From Chlamydiia bacterium (GTDB lineage Bacteria; Chlamydiota; Chlamydiia; Chlamydiales; SM23-39), in assembly GCA_016194825.1 (NCBI GenBank), contig JACQAR010000052.1, forward strand, positions 1-8,655: a stretch of 8,655 bases of DNA, read 5' to 3'. The position numbers and the translations under genes are program-made. Numbering within the stretch: the first letter of the stretch is position 1; every line of letters begins with the position of its first letter. Below, piece by piece: positions 5,660 through 8,655 of this stretch. Under the pieces are notes generated by a model that saw only the letters and a program-made list of their open reading frames with translations, did not search any database and was not told the origin of the DNA.

Positions 5660-6520
5660 TACCTCGATCACTTAGCTCCCTTATGCGCTCTTATGCGCTG
5701 GCCGCTGATTGCTCTTGATCCTACCGTTGCCGAATTGGCGCGCCGATACTATCCCGATCTCGAAGTGATTGAGGAAGGACCTCTTCCACCGACGCTGATC
5801 GTCTGTGATTTATTGCAAGATTTTGCAGGGCACAAAATTTTTTGGCTCCCTCATGGCCATTCCGATAAGGGTCCTTTTTTCAAAGGTCTTTTAAAAAAAG
5901 AAATAGCGCTTATCTATGGACAACAGATGCTCGATACGATGCACGCCGAAGAGGTCTATCCGACCCATATCCGGATTGGGAATTTTCGCTATCACTACTA
6001 TTTGAAGCACCAAGCCTTCTATGACAAGCTCTTACCATGCGGAAAGGGAAAAAACATCCTGTATGCCCCCACCTGGGATGAAAACAACTCGTTTTGGGAT
6101 CATTTTCCTCGCTTAGCCGCATCGATCGGGAACATCCATCAATTACTCGTCAAACTTCACCCGAACACAGAGGCTCGCTTTGCCCCTGAACTCGAAGTTT
6201 TCAAAGGACGCTATGGGAATAAAAACATCACTTTTCTGGAAGATTTCCCCCCTATTTACCCTCTCCTCCAGCACACAGAAATCTACATCGGAGACATGTC
6301 CTCCATTGGCTACGATTTTCTCACCTTCAATCGCCCCATGTTCTTCTTCCATCCCCACAAAGCATTGAGCCGATTGTGCGGAAGAGAGTTTCAAGTAGGC
6401 TTTGTTTCTGACAAACAAATCGATCTCGCACCGCAAAGGGCACACTTCTACAAACAGACCTTTGATTTCGTAGAGGATTGGGAAAGCGTCGGCGCTCTCA
6501 TTCGAGCGGCGGCAAAATAA
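5600..6520 (+). CDS. CDP-glycerol glycerophosphotransferase-like protein (PF04464 type)
   Basis: A 306-residue soluble protein with the signature blocks of the TagB/TagF family, GT-B enzymes that transfer glycerol- or ribitol-phosphate from a CDP donor. The blocks are WLPHGHSDKG (82-91), matching the catalytic HG motif; ILYAPTWDENNSFWDH (153-168); LLVKLHPN (182-189) with the second conserved His187; and IYIGDMSSIGYDFLTFNRPMF (227-248 region), matching the 'DYSS...D...L.rPm.F' nucleotide-binding block. There is no membrane segment or signal peptide. It is much shorter than TagF (over 700 residues) and closer to single-domain TagB-like members. The substrate cannot be read from sequence. In-frame ATGs lie at 5582, 5588 and 5600; I chose 5600, which has GGAA seven bases upstream and gives the least overlap. 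The longer open frame back to 5366 is antisense to conserved mutY and is not believed. The 5' end overlaps mutY head-to-head and the 3' end overlaps mreC tail-to-tail by 23 bases. Confidence 0.8.
   Translation: MESLHLKQYSAGLIYDDSRHYLDHLAPLCALMRWPLIALDPTVAELARRYYPDLEVIEEGPLPPTLIVCDLLQDFAGHKIFWLPHGHSDKGPFFKGLLKKEIALIYGQQMLDTMHAEEVYPTHIRIGNFRYHYYLKHQAFYDKLLPCGKGKNILYAPTWDENNSFWDHFPRLAASIGNIHQLLVKLHPNTEARFAPELEVFKGRYGNKNITFLEDFPPIYPLLQHTEIYIGDMSSIGYDFLTFNRPMFFFHPHKALSRLCGREFQVGFVSDKQIDLAPQRAHFYKQTFDFVEDWESVGALIRAAAK
5661..5665 (-). promoter_or_regulatory. Ribosome binding site used to choose the mutY start
   Basis: GAGGT, with GAGG two bases before ATG 5659, is the same arrangement as GAGGTC-ATG at tyrB, whose start is fixed by protein homology. 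A competing site, GGGAG four bases before GTG 5671, would lengthen MutY by four residues. Confidence 0.4.
5680..5699. repeat. Perfect tandem repeat of 10 bases (two copies)
   Basis: CTTATGCGCT occurs twice back to back, within codons for the LCALMR part of the glycerophosphotransferase-like protein and 20 bases upstream of the mutY start. Being 10 bases it is out of codon phase. It falls where the mutY promoter region must be, so a regulatory role is possible, but two copies may also be chance. Confidence 0.5.
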
Positions 6521-7454
6521 AGACCGTTTTGATTTCATGCATCGATCCCAAAGCAGGTTTTGCAATGAGATCATACGAATAAGAGCCCTCTTGGAGCGGT
6601 TCTACACGGACAACATGCCCTACAACCAATCCTTCAGGAAATACCCCATCCAGTCCTGAAGTGACCAACAGATCCCCTGCTTTGAGAATCGAGTCATGCA
6701 AATCGTGCGACTTCCCATGCTTATCGGGATATTCGTAATTGAAGCCGACCCCTTTCAAATACAGACTCCTAGAGCGCCAGAAAGGAGCACTGCTACCGTG
6801 AATCTCTCCTTTTGCCAAGAAAAGATCAGTCGATTCGCGACTCAGCCGCTCGATCAGCCCCTGCAGCTCTTCCTTGAGATCTTCTCTATTTTCCAGACGC
6901 TGGCATAAGGCTTTACAAAGCGAGGCCAACTCTCGATTTTGCGCTCCCCCTCGTACAGCCCTGACCGCAGGGACAACACCAGAATCGGTGATGAGCCGCA
7001 CCCTCGACTGCCTTTTTCCCACGTAATCGACCACACCGACGAGTGCCGAGCCAAACACCACCGGACTATTTTTGGCGACAATTTTTTCCCCTATCTTTTG
7101 GTTGTCCGCTTCTCCCGCTCTCACCCACAAACTACTGTTCCAAGACGATGGATCGCGGTATACAACCAGTGCTGGAATCGCTGGGCACTCCTGTGCAATC
7201 CCGACACCTTCTTTGCGTTTTTTTTCCCATGCCAGCCATTCACAAGCTGTTTCGAGTTTTGCTCTCAGCTGTTGATTTTGGACTTGCAGCCGTTGCAACT
7301 CCAGCTTTTCTCCATCGACCTTTGGTTTATGCACTGAACTAAACAGAGCCACTGTTGCCGAGCGAAGTCTTTCCGTCATGGGTCTGGGCAAATTGACCCA
7401 AGCGACCAAAAAGCACCCCAATAACACATAAGTCAAAGCAGCAGGTTTCATCAT
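6498..7454 (-). CDS. mreC: Cell-shape protein MreC
   Basis: MreC is the periplasmic scaffold of the MreB elongation or division complex. Residues 7-21 form a single N-terminal membrane segment, 46-80 a coiled coil for dimerisation, and the rest the double beta-barrel domain. Characteristic blocks are VVYRDPSSWNSSLWVRAG (97-114), GSALVGVVDYVGKRQSRVRLITD (135-157 region) and DLLVTSGLDGVFPEGLVVG (261-279), ending KTVFILP. Between the two beta blocks is a charged helical insertion (about 171-212, rich in Glu, Leu and Arg, with a Cys-x3-Cys), which E. coli-type MreC lacks. Length 318 is within the normal range. Its ATG overlaps the tyrB stop (ATGA) with no ribosome site, so translation is coupled. 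In Chlamydiae, which lack FtsZ, MreB-type proteins act in division, so this gene probably serves division as well as shape. No mreD or rodA is in view. The 3' end overlaps the convergent gene by 23 bases. Confidence 0.9.
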   Translation of the reverse strand: MMKPAALTYVLLGCFLVAWVNLPRPMTERLRSATVALFSSVHKPKVDGEKLELQRLQVQNQQLRAKLETACEWLAWEKKRKEGVGIAQECPAIPALVVYRDPSSWNSSLWVRAGEADNQKIGEKIVAKNSPVVFGSALVGVVDYVGKRQSRVRLITDSGVVPAVRAVRGGAQNRELASLCKALCQRLENREDLKEELQGLIERLSRESTDLFLAKGEIHGSSAPFWRSRSLYLKGVGFNYEYPDKHGKSHDLHDSILKAGDLLVTSGLDGVFPEGLVVGHVVRVEPLQEGSYSYDLIAKPALGSMHEIKTVFILPPLE

Positions 7455-8626
7455 GAGGTGACCGAAAGCAAAGCCTCTACAACACGGTCTAGATTTTCCT
7501 CGTTGAGCCCCGCCACACTGATCCGGCCGTTATCAATCAAATAGACGGCAAATTCCTCGATCATCCGCTGCACCTGGCTCTTGTCCAAATCAGCAAAGGA
7601 GAACATCCCCTTGTGCTGTTTCAAAAACGTAAAACGTTCTCCTAGGCGCTCGACCAATAACGCGCGCATCCCTGCTATTCTCTTCTGCATCTGCGCCAAT
7701 TCCCGCTCCCATTGCGCTTTGAGCGAGATGGATTTGAGAATTTGCCCCACGACTCGTATGCCGTGAGCAGGAGGGTTCGAATAGAGCGTTCGGATCCTTC
7801 GTTTCACTTGACTTCCGATCCGTCCCTTCACGGCACTGTCTTTGCCAACCACAAACAGAGCTCCCACTCTCTGGCAATAGAGGCTGAAATTCTTTGAGCA
7901 AGAATAGGCCACCAGCATCTCATGTCCTGCTTCTAAAAAGATCTCTAACCCTCTTCGATCTTTTGCCAAATTTTCTCCAAAACCCTGATAGGCAAAATCG
8001 AAAAAGGGCAACAGCTTCTTCTTTTGGCAAGCTCGGGCAATTTCCTTCCACTCCTCCTCCGTTGGATCGCACCCCGTTGGATTGTGACAGACTACGTGGA
8101 ATAATACGGCCGCCTTCTCGGTTACTTGATCTAAATCGCAGAGAAGCTCTTCTACATCCAGCCGATGTTTTTCTCGGTTGTAGTAGGCATACTCACCTAG
8201 CTGTAAGCCTGCCCTTTCAAGGACAGCCCGGTGATTTGGCCAAGTTGGCTTCGGCATGTAAAGCCAGCGAGTAACCTCTTGCGCCAAGAATTCTCCCCCC
8301 AATCGCAATGCAGCCGTGCCCCCCACTGTCTGCGCGCTGAATGTCTTTCCCTGGATCTTTTTCCACCAATCGCCAAAAGCCAACTCTCCCAAAGCCTCTA
8401 CTCCCTCCTTCCAACCCTCAAAAGGCAAATAGTCAGCTAAAAGGTCATTTTCAAAAATTTCCTTCTTGGCTTTTTGGACCGCGGGGATCATTTCAGGTTG
8501 CAAGCGATTGTTTTTATAGATTCCCACCATGAGATCGACTTTATGTGGCCGCGGGTCGGCCCGAAAAGCGGCTCCCATGCCAAAGATCGCATCAGGCGGG
8601 GCTTCACAGACAGCATCAAAAAACAT
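7451..8626 (-). CDS. tyrB: Aspartate/aromatic aminotransferase (class I, PLP-dependent)
   Basis: Transfers an amino group between aspartate or aromatic amino acids and 2-oxoglutarate in the cytoplasm. It aligns along its full 391 residues with E. coli AspC. The active-site set is complete: Trp129 (KPTWPNH), Asn182 (CHNPTGCDPT), Asp210 and Tyr213 (FFDFAYQGFG), the PLP lysine Lys245 and Arg253 (SCSKNFSLYCQRVG), Arg279 (RTLYSNPPAHG) and the alpha-carboxylate Arg368 (GRISVAGLN). Chlamydial genomes usually label this gene tyrB. However, positions that separate AspC from TyrB in E. coli are mixed: Lys38, the Thr of GGTAAL and the Asn of SNPP are AspC-like, while neighbouring positions match neither. 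Specificity is therefore open and aspC is an equally fair name. The start is certain because MFF matches the AspC N-terminus; GAGG lies two bases upstream. First visible gene of the unit with mreC. Confidence 0.92.
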   Translation of the reverse strand: MFFDAVCEAPPDAIFGMGAAFRADPRPHKVDLMVGIYKNNRLQPEMIPAVQKAKKEIFENDLLADYLPFEGWKEGVEALGELAFGDWWKKIQGKTFSAQTVGGTAALRLGGEFLAQEVTRWLYMPKPTWPNHRAVLERAGLQLGEYAYYNREKHRLDVEELLCDLDQVTEKAAVLFHVVCHNPTGCDPTEEEWKEIARACQKKKLLPFFDFAYQGFGENLAKDRRGLEIFLEAGHEMLVAYSCSKNFSLYCQRVGALFVVGKDSAVKGRIGSQVKRRIRTLYSNPPAHGIRVVGQILKSISLKAQWERELAQMQKRIAGMRALLVERLGERFTFLKQHKGMFSFADLDKSQVQRMIEEFAVYLIDNGRISVAGLNEENLDRVVEALLSVTS

Positions 8627-8627
8627 G

Positions 8628-8633
8628 ACCTCA
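8628..8633 (-). promoter_or_regulatory. Ribosome binding site of tyrB
   Basis: TGAGGT, with its GAGG core only two bases from the ATG at 8626. The protein alignment fixes this ATG, so the short spacing appears real. Only 29 bases upstream of tyrB are in the window, and I see no promoter or end of another gene in them. Confidence 0.55.
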
Positions 8634-8655
8634 TTCTAGACTTGCATTGAATCAA

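Noticed and set aside
6486..6500. AGCG-CCGA-CGCT hairpin just after the mreC stop on the minus strand, considered as a terminator
   Set aside because: It has four base pairs and only three T, and lies inside the last codons of the convergent gene; too weak to call.
6143..6574. A 143-residue minus-strand open frame
   Set aside because: It is the shadow of the glycerophosphotransferase-like gene, whose conserved motifs occupy the opposite strand.
6939..7342. Two overlapping plus-strand open frames of about 100-130 residues
   Set aside because: They lie opposite the coiled coil and first beta block of mreC, which fully explain the region; their composition is not protein-like.
1..8655. Search for a defence system, CRISPR array, mobile element, tRNA or riboswitch
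   Set aside because: Almost every base is accounted for by nine genes with housekeeping or envelope features; no terminal inverted repeats, spaced direct repeats, cloverleaf pattern or long structured leader was seen.

Overview
The window reads as the chromosome of an intracellular bacterium of the phylum Chlamydiae, most likely an environmental (Parachlamydia/Waddlia/Estrella-like) lineage. This is inferred from the protein content and remembered family style, not from a search: a type II secretion secretin behind a one-TM protein, an aspartate/aromatic aminotransferase coupled to mreC, mutY, and several lineage-type hypothetical membrane proteins. Base composition looks mid-range (roughly half GC by eye), with no tRNA, rRNA, CRISPR array or insertion sequence. 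Coding is very dense: nine genes, four same-strand pairs that overlap or nearly abut, one head-to-head overlap and one tail-to-tail overlap. No stretch over about 140 bases lacks a gene.

Layout. (1) Bases 1-2365, minus strand: the first 397 codons of a GspD-type secretin, running off the left edge, and directly upstream a 391-residue single-TM protein joined to it by an ATGA overlap. It sits where gspC sits in classical type II secretion operons. (2) Bases 2366-2502: the only real intergenic space, AT-rich, with a candidate promoter for each direction. (3) Bases 2503-2952, plus strand: a small membrane protein of unknown function. (4) Bases 2975-5659, minus strand: mutY, a GT4-family glycosyltransferase and a single-TM helical-repeat protein, in that transcription order. 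The glycosyltransferase appears to have lost about 35 residues in frame, including its EX7E catalytic region. (5) Bases about 5600-6520, plus strand: a CDP-glycerol glycerophosphotransferase-like (PF04464-type) protein whose 5' end overlaps that of mutY. (6) Bases 6498-8626, minus strand: tyrB/aspC followed by mreC, joined by an ATGA overlap.

How the genes fit together. Much of the content concerns the envelope: secretin and partner (secretion across the outer membrane), MreC (peptidoglycan and cell shape or division), a GT4 enzyme and a glycerophosphotransferase-like enzyme (surface glycan or polyol-phosphate chemistry), and two unknown membrane proteins. MutY (DNA repair) and TyrB/AspC (amino-acid metabolism) are housekeeping. 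I see no defence island or mobile system. The points most worth checking are the deleted glycosyltransferase, the duplicated domain in the GspC-position protein, the teichoic-acid-type enzyme in a Gram-negative, the altered MutY motifs and the helical insertion in MreC.
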